This document shows positions 57,571-64,000 of a stretch of 64,000 nt of DNA, one piece after another. The notes under the pieces were generated by a model, which was not told the origin of the DNA, searched no databases, and saw nothing but the letters and a program-made list of their open reading frames with translations. Position numbers and translations under genes: made by a program. How positions within the stretch are numbered: position 1 is the stretch's first letter; each line of letters starts with the position of its first letter. This DNA is from Terriglobia bacterium. GTDB lineage: Bacteria > Acidobacteriota > Terriglobia > Bryobacterales > UBA6623. Where the stretch lies: the NCBI GenBank assembly GCA_009841225.1, contig VXMF01000055.1, forward strand, positions 1-64,000. Direction: 5' to 3'.

Positions 57571-58881
57571 TCACCAAGCGGCGACGCTTCCATCCTCGTG
57601 CCAGACGCGGCTCATGGGCTTGGTGCCCTTGAACGGATGCCTCGCCAGTGCCCGCTCGTCGACCTCGAATCCCAGGCCGGGCTTGTCTGGCAGGGGGAAA
57701 TACCCGTCCACCATTCGCATTGCCGGGAAGCCCAACCAGTCCTGCCACAGCAGCTCCTTGAACGTTGGCTCCACACCGGAGCAGATCTCTTGGACCATGA
57801 AGTTGGGCATCGCCGCGTCCACGTGTAGAGTTGCAATGCCCCCGATGGGTCCCTCGCAGGCATGCGGGGCCATGTAGCATCCCGACGCCTCGGCCATCGC
57901 GCCCACCTTCCAGAGCGCAGTGATTCCTCCCACATGGTTGATGTCGCACTGGAGAATGTCGACAGTGCCGTCCTCCAGCAGCTGCTGGGTGGAGTAGTGC
58001 GCCACGAGGCGCTCGCCTGTGGCGATCGGGACCGTGGTTCTACGCGCGATCCGAGCCATCGCCTTGTAGTTCTCCGGGGGGCACGGCTCCTCGATGAACA
58101 TCAGGTGGAGCGGCTCGACCTCCCTGCAGATGATCGACGCTACGGTCGGGCTGGTCTTGGCGTGGAAGTCGATGCCAATGTCGATGCCGTCCCCGAGTCC
58201 TTCACGGAGCATCTGGATTCGCTGGACCGCGTCGTTGATCCGCTGGTTGGTCTCGATCCACTCGTAGTATCCGGAGATCCCACTCTTGAATGCCGTGATC
58301 CCGAGATCCTCCGCGGACTCGCGCAGCGCGGCGAGCTGCTCGGGCGTGTTCGCACGGACATGGTAGTAGCCGCGGACGCCGCGGGGATCGACGGGCCCTC
58401 CCAGCAGGCGGTACACCGGCTGGCCGAGCACTTTCCCGCGGATGTCCCACAGTGCCTGGTCGATGCCGGCAATCGCCGAGCCGAGGATGGGCCCAGCGCG
58501 GTAGAACGCATGGATGTACATGCTCTGCCAGATGTGCTCGACGCGCATGGGGTCCTGGCCGATGTAGAACTCCTTGAGGTCGTCGATGGTCTGCAGGACG
58601 GCGCCAGCCTTGCCTTCTAAAGTGGCCTCTCCCCAACCCACGACGCCTTGGTCTGTCTCCAGCTTGACGAAGACGTACGGCCGGTCGGAGTCGTCCTCCC
58701 ACGTAACACCAAACGTCTTAAAGCCGGTGACGCGAATCGGACCGGGCGCTGCCGCGAGGGCCGCGGCGGCAACGGGAGCGCACCCGCACCCCGGGAGCGC
58801 CGCCGCATGTCGGGCCGCTCCAGCGACCGCGGACGAAGCGCCCGCCATCACGGCTCCTCCGAAGAACTGGCGTCGGTTCAT
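57571..58881 (-). CDS. Tat-exported enolase-superfamily dehydratase
   Basis: Second enolase-superfamily protein, 436 residues, with a Tat-like start (MNRRQFFGGAVMAGASSAV). Ligand motifs are intact: IGIDFHAKTS, LMFIEEPCPPEN and IATGERLVAHY, with the late His in YMAPHACEGPIGG. A barrel lysine lies in ITAFKSGISGYYEW. It resembles galactonate dehydratase-type enzymes more than the copy at 56265 does. It overlaps the upstream gene (58878-60032) by ATGA, so the pair is translationally coupled. Confidence 0.9.
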   Translation of the reverse strand: MNRRQFFGGAVMAGASSAVAGAARHAAALPGCGCAPVAAAALAAAPGPIRVTGFKTFGVTWEDDSDRPYVFVKLETDQGVVGWGEATLEGKAGAVLQTIDDLKEFYIGQDPMRVEHIWQSMYIHAFYRAGPILGSAIAGIDQALWDIRGKVLGQPVYRLLGGPVDPRGVRGYYHVRANTPEQLAALRESAEDLGITAFKSGISGYYEWIETNQRINDAVQRIQMLREGLGDGIDIGIDFHAKTSPTVASIICREVEPLHLMFIEEPCPPENYKAMARIARRTTVPIATGERLVAHYSTQQLLEDGTVDILQCDINHVGGITALWKVGAMAEASGCYMAPHACEGPIGGIATLHVDAAMPNFMVQEICSGVEPTFKELLWQDWLGFPAMRMVDGYFPLPDKPGLGFEVDERALARHPFKGTKPMSRVWHEDGSVAAW

Positions 58882-60032
58882 GCGGCGTACTCCTGCAATG
58901 CGGCCTCGTCAATCTCGAGCCCAAGTCCCGGGCCTGTCGGCAGCTCGAAAAATCCGTTGACGACCTGCGGCACGGAGTCGCCAGCAATCGCAGTGTGCAT
59001 CCTCCGCTCCGCTGCGTCCGTCGAAAAGGCCACTTCCTGAACCACGAAGTTGGGGATCGACGCTGCGACCTGCAGCGCTGCAGCAGCGCCGATGGGTCCG
59101 CCCCGGTGGAACGGCGCCACCGCCGTGTAATAGGCCTCCGCCAGCGAAGCCAACTGGCGCACGCCGCTGATTCCATGAAGCCCGATGTCCGGCCTGAGCA
59201 CGTCGATGACCTGCATGCGCAGCAGATCCTGGAATCGACCGCTGGACGTGAGAAACCTGCCCCATCCAACTGGCGTGACGGATTCGTGCGAGATCTTCTC
59301 CAGCGCGGAGTCGCTGATCGGGCTGGTCGGCTCATCCATCCACATCAGATGGAATGTCTCAAGGCGGGCGGCCAGTCCGGCCGCCTCGGCCGCAGTGGTG
59401 CGCCCGGCACAGTCGAGAACGAGGTCGGTCGCGCCAGCCTGGCGCAGCCGCCGGAGCATCGCTTCGGTGTTAGCAAAGAACTCCCTTCCACGGGTGGGTG
59501 TCCCCTGAGGAAGCAGCGCGGGCACCGAGAACGCCCGGAAGCCGGAATTCCGGGCAGCAGAGAGTTGCTGGCTCAGTTCCGCTTCGCTGCTCCCTCGCAG
59601 AGAGGCCATGGCCCGCGCCTTGTCGCGGGTCCGCCCCGCAAGCAGGTCATACACCGGGGCATCCGCAATCTTCCCCCGCACGTCCAGGAGAGCGATGTCG
59701 ACTGCACCGCGGATTGCCGGTGCGGCTGCAGACAGCGAGACCCGGACGGCCATGCTTGCCATGGCATCCTTGCCGACCAACGCGTTGGCGTGCCGCAGCG
59801 CCTCGGCGACTGACGAGGCGGGATCCGCACCAGCGCTAGTCTCACCGTAGCCGGTCACTCCTGCACTGGTTCGCAAGGCGATAACCAGCCGCGGGACAGC
59901 CTCCGGACTCGAGCGGATCGCCCAGGCATCCAGACCGCTGATGGCGATCTCAGGCGTCGGGCCTGTGGCCGCCGCAGTGCCCGCCGCCAGCGACGCCAAT
60001 CCGAACCGCTTCTTCGACCGACCAGACGACAT
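58878..60032 (-). CDS. Degenerate enolase-superfamily protein (probable pseudoenzyme)
   Basis: Third enolase-superfamily member, 384 residues, with the capping domain (AVDIALLDVRGKIADAPVYD) and barrel but altered active-site positions. Where its siblings have IDFHAKTS it has LDCAGRTT, where they have EEP/EEA it has MDEPTSP, and where they have ATGER it has GWGRF, so the third metal-binding Glu is gone. The region holding the barrel lysine in 57571 (AFKSG) reads AFSVP here. The N-terminus (RFGLASLAAGTAAA) is a weak signal. The stop overlaps the start of the active-looking paralogue by ATGA, suggesting a structural or regulatory partner. Confidence 0.85.
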   Translation of the reverse strand: MSSGRSKKRFGLASLAAGTAAATGPTPEIAISGLDAWAIRSSPEAVPRLVIALRTSAGVTGYGETSAGADPASSVAEALRHANALVGKDAMASMAVRVSLSAAAPAIRGAVDIALLDVRGKIADAPVYDLLAGRTRDKARAMASLRGSSEAELSQQLSAARNSGFRAFSVPALLPQGTPTRGREFFANTEAMLRRLRQAGATDLVLDCAGRTTAAEAAGLAARLETFHLMWMDEPTSPISDSALEKISHESVTPVGWGRFLTSSGRFQDLLRMQVIDVLRPDIGLHGISGVRQLASLAEAYYTAVAPFHRGGPIGAAAALQVAASIPNFVVQEVAFSTDAAERRMHTAIAGDSVPQVVNGFFELPTGPGLGLEIDEAALQEYAA

Positions 60033-60065
60033 GGCTCACGTGTGGCTGGCATTGTACCGCCGAAA

Positions 60066-60959
60066 TCAGGCCTTGCGCGATGCTCGTCGCCTTGGGATAG
60101 GGGAATTTAGAGTCAGTTCGGAGTCAGTGGCAGTCCACAGCGAGGCTGGGCGCCCGCTGCGAGTCATCGGTCGGCTAGGTATGCGTTGGAACACCTCGTC
60201 AGGCCAAGGAGAAGCCATCTCCGCGCTCGCAACTACCCCGTCGGGAGGGTCCCAACTCTCCTGAGCACGCTCGAAGTAAACCTCCCGAGCGCTCAGATCA
60301 GGCGCTGCTTGGTCCGCCGCCGCTGGCACGGATCGGCCAACTTTCTGGAACGAGCGGTTCTCGCGCACCTTGCGCTGAAAGTTTCCAGGGTCGAGCTTGG
60401 TGTTCCAAATGGTCTCGTAGACCTTCCGGAGTTCGCTGATGGTGAATTCCGAGGTACAGAACCTGGCTGCGAGCGCGGTGTACTCAAGCTTCGCCCGGAC
60501 GCGCTCCAAGGCGTCGGAGACGATCACCCCGTGATCGAACGCCAGCTCGATCTTGCCATCCTCGATCTCTGACACGGGCACGAGTTCCGCCTCCGCGGCA
60601 TCGCTACCGCCCATTGGCGAGGGAAGTTCGGCACATGCTCCCCAATAAGCGACCGTGACCACCCGCATGCGCGGGTCCCGTCCTGGTGAGCCGTAGCTGC
60701 GCAGCTGTTCCAAGTAGACGGAGTCTTCAGCGACGCCTGTCTCCTCGGCGAGTTCGCGGGCTGCCGCGGCATCCAAGCCCTCGTCAGGTTGGACGAAGCC
60801 TCCGGGCAAGGCCCAAGCTCCCGCGAACGGCTCGATTCCCCGCTGGATCAGCAGGACATGGAGCTCGTCTCGTCGAATCGCGAACAGCGCCACGTCGACG
60901 GTGACTGCGACTGGAGCGTAGTCGCCGGGGTTGTAGCCGAGATTGCCGTCGGAGCTCAT
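60066..60959 (-). CDS. NrtR-like Nudix-winged helix protein
   Basis: Protein of 297 residues. Residues ~12-140 form a Nudix domain with a complete Nudix box from GGFVQPDEGLDA to RELAEETGV. Residues ~165-225 match the winged helix of NrtR repressors (CTSEFTISELRKVYETIWNT, DPGNFQRKVRENRSFQKVG). NrtR proteins sense ADP-ribose-type ligands and repress NAD-metabolism genes; many have a broken Nudix box, unlike this one. The last ~70 residues are low-complexity and unassigned. The start at 60959 (ATG) was chosen over GTG 60989 because the family begins close to the Nudix strand. It is divergent from the ARPP-1 gene across the palindromes at 61055-61125. Confidence 0.85.
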   Translation of the reverse strand: MSSDGNLGYNPGDYAPVAVTVDVALFAIRRDELHVLLIQRGIEPFAGAWALPGGFVQPDEGLDAAAARELAEETGVAEDSVYLEQLRSYGSPGRDPRMRVVTVAYWGACAELPSPMGGSDAAEAELVPVSEIEDGKIELAFDHGVIVSDALERVRAKLEYTALAARFCTSEFTISELRKVYETIWNTKLDPGNFQRKVRENRSFQKVGRSVPAAADQAAPDLSAREVYFERAQESWDPPDGVVASAEMASPWPDEVFQRIPSRPMTRSGRPASLWTATDSELTLNSPIPRRRASRKA

Positions 60960-61054
60960 CGGACACCTGCCACTTGAATATTGACACACCCGAACTTCCG
61001 CGTACGACCGCGAGAGGACGCCCGCAGACCAGCCGCGGAAATTTTTCTTCGTTA

Positions 61055-61077
61055 ATTATTGACATCATAACAATAAT
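61055..61077. promoter_or_regulatory. 23-bp inverted repeat, first operator candidate
   Basis: Arms ATTATTG (61055-61061) and CAATAAT (61071-61077) are perfect, with a 9-base spacer. The half-site TTATTG recurs in the larger palindrome downstream, suggesting one protein binds both. The site covers the -35 hexamer of the rightward promoter. Confidence 0.6.
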
Positions 61078-61087
61078 CCTGCATACT
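61059..61087 (+). promoter_or_regulatory. Predicted promoter of the ARPP-1 gene
   Basis: A perfect -35 TTGACA (61059-61064) is followed after 17 bases by CATACT (61082-61087), 4 of 6 to the -10 consensus. Both hexamers are overlapped by the inverted repeats, as expected for a repressed promoter. Confidence 0.5.
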
Positions 61088-61125
61088 TATTGTCAGATTG
61101 ATAATATCAGTCTGACAATAAGTAT
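61083..61125. promoter_or_regulatory. 43-bp nested palindrome, main NrtR operator candidate
   Basis: Perfect 15-base arms run from 61083-61097 (ATACTTATTGTCAGA) and 61111-61125 (TCTGACAATAAGTAT). The 13-base centre contains its own palindrome TGATA-A-TATCA (61099-61109), leaving one mismatched pair in the whole element. It lies between the -10 element and the ribosome-binding site of the ARPP-1 gene and ahead of the divergent NrtR-like gene. Confidence 0.7.
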
Positions 61126-61151
61126 TGGAGCGCATGCACAGGAGGCAAGCC

Positions 61152-62111
61152 ATGACCAACCACTCACATCTTCCGAACCTCGAGACCGCAGCCATCGGCA
61201 GTCCGATCACCCGGCTGGGAGTGTCGTTCTTCCCCATCTACTTGATGGATGCCGACCTTCCGGAAATCTCGACCGGGCAGGACTCGGGCCTCGTCATCAA
61301 GGAGCTTGAAAACCCGACAGTTCCGACCCTGCTGGCGCACAACCCCACTCGCACGCCGATCTTGGTGGTCGAAGGCCAGCACTTCCTGGGCGGCAAGCAG
61401 AACCGAACGATCAATGGAACCGTACTCGTTCCCGCCATGACCAAGCTGGAAATCCCGGTCTCGTGTCTTGAGGAGGGACGCTGGGGACGCGCGGAGGCGT
61501 ATCGGCAAGCCGAGACCTTCGCTCCTCGCACGGTGCGCCTGCGGAAAGAGGAGTTTGTCAACCAGTCCATGCGCCACAGCGGGTCGCGGCAGGGCGATCA
61601 GGGCGCCGTCTGGAACGAGGTCGCCGACGTGCTGCAGGCCGCGGAAGCTCACTCGGAGACCTCGGCGGCGTCTGTCATCGACGATGTGTACCGCCGAGAC
61701 AGCCGCCGGTGTGACGCCGTCGCGGAGCTCGTGGGCCGAGGGCCGCTTCCGCGCCAGAGCGGGATCGCCGTCACTCACGGGCGCTGGGTAGCAGCGATCG
61801 AGCTGTTCGGCTCGCCGGAACTGCTCAAGGCGCACTGGGAGGCCTTGATCCGGTCGTACCTGCTGGAAAGCGTTAGGGCACTGGGGCGCCCGTCTCCGAC
61901 GAGAGTGCTCCGGATTCTCAGGCGCTTCGGGTCGCTCAAGTCACAAGACGCACGGGGGGTTGGGCTCGGAATGGATCAGCGAGTGGAGGACCGGAGGATC
62001 GTGGGGCAGGCGTTGACCCTCGACGGGGTGATCGTGCATGGCAGCGCCTTTGCTCGCACTTCGAATGACTTGGAGCATCCAACTGGGACTGCGGCCTATC
62101 ACCAGGCATGA
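61152..62111 (+). CDS. ARPP-1/DUF6569 family protein
   Basis: Cytoplasmic protein of 319 residues. It resembles the ARPP-1 (DUF6569) family, named in comparative genomics for association with ADP-ribosylglycohydrolase and NAD/ADP-ribose operons; its activity is unknown. Recognisable blocks are GSPITRLGVSFFPIYLM, IKELENPTVPTLLAHNPTRT, LVVEGQHFLGGKQNRTINGT and LEIPVSCLEEGRWG. Later WVAAIELFGSPELLKAHWEA and a C-terminal VIVHGSAFAR are visible. The start at 61152 has GGAGG six bases upstream; a TTG at 61125 is inside the palindrome and unlikely. Divergence from an NrtR-like regulator is strong context for a link to ADP-ribose. Confidence 0.8.
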   Translation: MTNHSHLPNLETAAIGSPITRLGVSFFPIYLMDADLPEISTGQDSGLVIKELENPTVPTLLAHNPTRTPILVVEGQHFLGGKQNRTINGTVLVPAMTKLEIPVSCLEEGRWGRAEAYRQAETFAPRTVRLRKEEFVNQSMRHSGSRQGDQGAVWNEVADVLQAAEAHSETSAASVIDDVYRRDSRRCDAVAELVGRGPLPRQSGIAVTHGRWVAAIELFGSPELLKAHWEALIRSYLLESVRALGRPSPTRVLRILRRFGSLKSQDARGVGLGMDQRVEDRRIVGQALTLDGVIVHGSAFARTSNDLEHPTGTAAYHQA

Positions 62112-62281
62112 TGCCCGGTTGCCTACTGGCTATGATGCGATCCCGTGGAGGTGGTCGCACATCGCCTAAATGGCGGAGTTCAGCTAGGGAGCTAAGGCCT
62201 CTTGGCCGGACTCCGTCGCCAGATCCCAAGATAGCGCGTTGGGCTAGATCAGGGATCGGTCGACCGGAGCGGCTGCGATGC

Positions 62282-62677
62282 TCACGGCTGACGCTTCTCC
62301 TCCGTGATCTGGATCAAGTTGCCGCACGTATCGTCGAACACTGCGGCAATCACACTCCCGAGGTCCGTTGGCGGCTGCACGAATCGAACGCCGCTTGCCA
62401 CGAGACGATCGTACTCGGCTCCGATATCGTTGGCCGCGAAGGAGGTACTGGGGATCCCGTCTTCCACAAGCGCCTTCCGGTATGGACGAACTGCGGGGTG
62501 GGCATCGGGCTCCAGCAGCAACTCTGTCCCGTCCGGAGCTTCCTCGGATACGACTGTGATCCAAGCGTGTTCTCCCAGAGGGATGTTGTGCTTTACACGG
62601 AAACCAAGGGTCTCTGTGTAGAACCGAAGCGCCTTCTGTTGATCGTCTACGAAGACACTGGCTAGGTAGATCCTCAT
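62282..62677 (-). CDS. VOC-family (glyoxalase-like) protein
   Basis: Protein of 131 residues with the vicinal-oxygen-chelate fold: VFVDDQQKALRFYTETLGF starts the first beta-alpha-beta unit, GTELLLEPDAHP ends it, and IGAEYDRLVASGVRF with VFDDTCGNLIQITE forms the second. Such small proteins often confer resistance or act as dioxygenase- or glyoxalase-like enzymes; the activity is unassigned. Its ATG overlaps the stop of a truncated ArsR-like frame (ATGA, 62674-62677), an arrangement typical of intact ArsR-VOC operons. Confidence 0.9.
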   Translation of the reverse strand: MRIYLASVFVDDQQKALRFYTETLGFRVKHNIPLGEHAWITVVSEEAPDGTELLLEPDAHPAVRPYRKALVEDGIPSTSFAANDIGAEYDRLVASGVRFVQPPTDLGSVIAAVFDDTCGNLIQITEEKRQP

Positions 62678-62946
62678 TTCTGGATGTCCTCCTCAATTGG
62701 GTTTGAAGTGCTCTGATCGGTCGCGTTCGGCCCCCGGCAGCCTTCGGCGGTACCGCCAACGAACGAGTGGAGCTTCGACCTCCCCTCGCGCCTCGTGCGA
62801 ATCAGCCGGGTGGCTTCTGCAACGCCCAAGCATTGCGAGATCACCTGCCGCAAGGAGTCGATGCCATGCTTCAATGTCAGCCGTGAGCATAGTTCGAAGA
62901 GCGATTGACCTGACCGATCGACGAGCTCAATCGGCCCCGTCCACAA
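62674..62946 (-). pseudogene. Truncated ArsR-family regulator remnant
   Basis: The frame encodes the recognition-helix half of an ArsR-type repressor (GQSLFELCSRLTLKHGIDS, RQVISQCLGVAEATRLIR, TRREGRSKLHSF), the layout seen in ArsR partners of VOC genes. An in-frame TGA sits directly before its TTG start, and no N-terminal half (the usual DPTRR region) can be found upstream. Several conserved positions also look altered (for instance QCLGVAEA where relatives usually have QHLxVLEA). It may still be translated, coupled to the VOC gene by an ATGA overlap, but is probably not a working repressor. Confidence 0.7.
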
Positions 62947-63052
62947 TCAGCACTCCGGTCTCAAGTGGACGACACGAATTATGTCGCTGACTGGTTCGCG
63001 TCTAGACTAGCACCAGCGGCGGCCGTCAACCGCGATGGGCTGTACTCGGCAC

Positions 63053-64000
63053 ATGGGGCGCAAATCAGCAAGGCCAAAGCGCGCAAGGGACGCCCAGCCA
63101 TCCCAAGAGCCGCCACGATCCCTACGATCGTATTTCGTACTGGCAGCCATCGGTCTCACCATCATCGGCGCCGGCAGTTTGACCTACTCTTGGCTGAGCC
63201 AGCAGAACGCGACCCACCTGCAATCCACCGGCATCGCAGAGCCAGCGAAGTTCACTGATCCCCAGCTTTGCCAGCCATGTCATTCGGACATCTGGGATTC
63301 GTATCAGCAGACCGGGATGGCGCGTTCATTCTATGAACCGGGACCCGAAAACACGGTCGAGGACTACAACCGCTCAGATGCCTTCCGCCATGCGGCTTCA
63401 GATCGCTACTATCGCATGCTCCTCCGAGACGGGCGCTACTTCCAGCGCCGCCACCAAATTGATGCTCGCGGCTCAGAGATTAATGTGTTGGAGCGCGAGA
63501 TCCACTTCGTATTGGGATCTGGCAATCATGCCCGCAGCTATCTCCACCTGGCGCCGAGCGGAAAGCTAACGCAGCTGCCGCTGGGCTGGTACGCCCAGGA
63601 CGGCGGCAGATGGGGCATGAGCCCCGGCTACGACCGACCGAACCACGATGGTTTCCAGCGGGTCGTCGCTTACGACTGCATGTTCTGCCACAACGCCTAC
63701 CCGACGGTTGCGCCACGATCGGACCGGCCAGGCAGGCTCCCGCGCTATACCGGCGAGATCCCGGAAGGCATTGACTGCCAGCGCTGTCACGGCCCTGGAT
63801 CGGACCACGTGGCGGCAGCCACAGCAAGCGGTCCCGAAGCTGAACGAATCAAGGCGTCGATCGTCAACCCGGCGAATCTCTCGCCGGAAGCAGCAATGGA
63901 GGTCTGCATGCAATGCCACCTCGAGCCGACTAGCCGTCCGCTGCCCAACATCGTGCACAAGTACGGACGCGGGTACTTCTCATATCGTGCCGGCGAACCG
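63053..64000 (+). CDS. Multiheme cytochrome c protein, 3' end cut by the window
   Basis: The frame is open from ATG 63053 to the last base (316 codons, no stop). A membrane segment at residues ~27-47 (YFVLAAIGLTIIGAGSLTY) would place the protein in the periplasm. Four c-type heme motifs are visible: CQPCH (Cys73), CMFCH, CQRCH and CMQCH. Further family traits are GSGNHARSYL, SPGYDRPNHDGF and EGIDCQRCHGPG, as in cytochrome c554-like/TPR proteins of Acidobacteriota and Planctomycetes, so a TPR region may follow outside the window. An ATG at 63035 is an alternative start. Confidence 0.85.
   Translation, partial: MGRKSARPKRARDAQPSQEPPRSLRSYFVLAAIGLTIIGAGSLTYSWLSQQNATHLQSTGIAEPAKFTDPQLCQPCHSDIWDSYQQTGMARSFYEPGPENTVEDYNRSDAFRHAASDRYYRMLLRDGRYFQRRHQIDARGSEINVLEREIHFVLGSGNHARSYLHLAPSGKLTQLPLGWYAQDGGRWGMSPGYDRPNHDGFQRVVAYDCMFCHNAYPTVAPRSDRPGRLPRYTGEIPEGIDCQRCHGPGSDHVAAATASGPEAERIKASIVNPANLSPEAAMEVCMQCHLEPTSRPLPNIVHKYGRGYFSYRAGEP

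Noticed and set aside
57862-58620. A 252-residue open frame antisense to the enolase-superfamily gene
   Set aside because: It mirrors the conserved dehydratase gene, and its translation shows no domain.
61083-61125. Reading the long palindrome as the end repeats of an insertion element
   Set aside because: The arms are only 13 bases apart, with no transposase, and sit exactly between divergent start sites with promoter hexamers.

Overview
The window is GC-rich DNA of a Gram-negative bacterium: it has two TonB-dependent outer-membrane receptors, many Sec, Tat and lipoprotein export signals, and a CCA-encoding tRNA gene. The large Oar-type receptor with an N-terminal carboxypeptidase-regulatory domain, the CRTAC1/UnbV, TPR and multiheme cytochrome proteins, the YHYH proteins and the mass of sulfatases together point to Acidobacteriota, perhaps a marine or host-associated Bryobacterales/Solibacter-like lineage. 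That placement is an inference from gene content.

Layout. 1-4374: a CRTAC1/UnbV protein whose frame is broken at the window edge, and a convergent exported TPR protein. 4895-13281: an Oar-like TonB receptor with a recognisable promoter, a Tat-exported sulfatase, and a propeller-PHP fusion. 13340-18945: a DEDDh exonuclease-BRCT protein, a dead duplicate of a TIM-barrel isomerase gene, an aminotransferase, a second sulfatase and the intact isomerase gene, followed by tRNA-Val(GAC). 19329-23487: a secreted dienelactone hydrolase and two sulfatases. 23749-27456: a YHYH / unknown / YHYH secreted cluster. 27732-33169: a lipoprotein ADP-ribosylglycohydrolase, a sulfatase, an esterase-cupin fusion and a metallo-beta-lactamase-fold hydrolase. 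33229-34729: an AbiE-type toxin-antitoxin pair with its operator. 34972-38801: two sulfatases around a lone CbiO-like ATPase. 38898-42803: a CobN-like chelatase with predicted membrane anchors at both ends. 42908-45789: miaB, a bifunctional-nuclease gene and an aldo/keto reductase. 45998-49209: a TonB receptor and a DUF3386-like protein behind an 18-bp palindrome. 49665-56205: housekeeping lepB, carA, carB and purH. 56265-60032: three enolase-superfamily proteins, the last one catalytically degenerate. 60066-62111: an NrtR-like Nudix regulator divergent from an ARPP-1/DUF6569 protein, with large nested palindromes between them. 62282-64000: a VOC protein coupled to a truncated ArsR remnant, then a multiheme cytochrome c running off the end.

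How the genes fit together. Seven Cys-type sulfatases, three dehydratase-like enolases, a sugar isomerase, exported esterases and hydrolases and an Oar-type receptor suggest breakdown of sulfated glycans or glycoconjugates. No glycoside hydrolase, polysaccharide lyase or sulfatase-maturation enzyme was recognised in this window. The best candidates for undescribed biology are the NrtR/ARPP-1 pair with its operator, the double-anchored CobN-like protein with the nearby TonB receptor/DUF3386 pair, the YHYH cluster, and the pseudo-enolase coupled to an active-looking paralogue.
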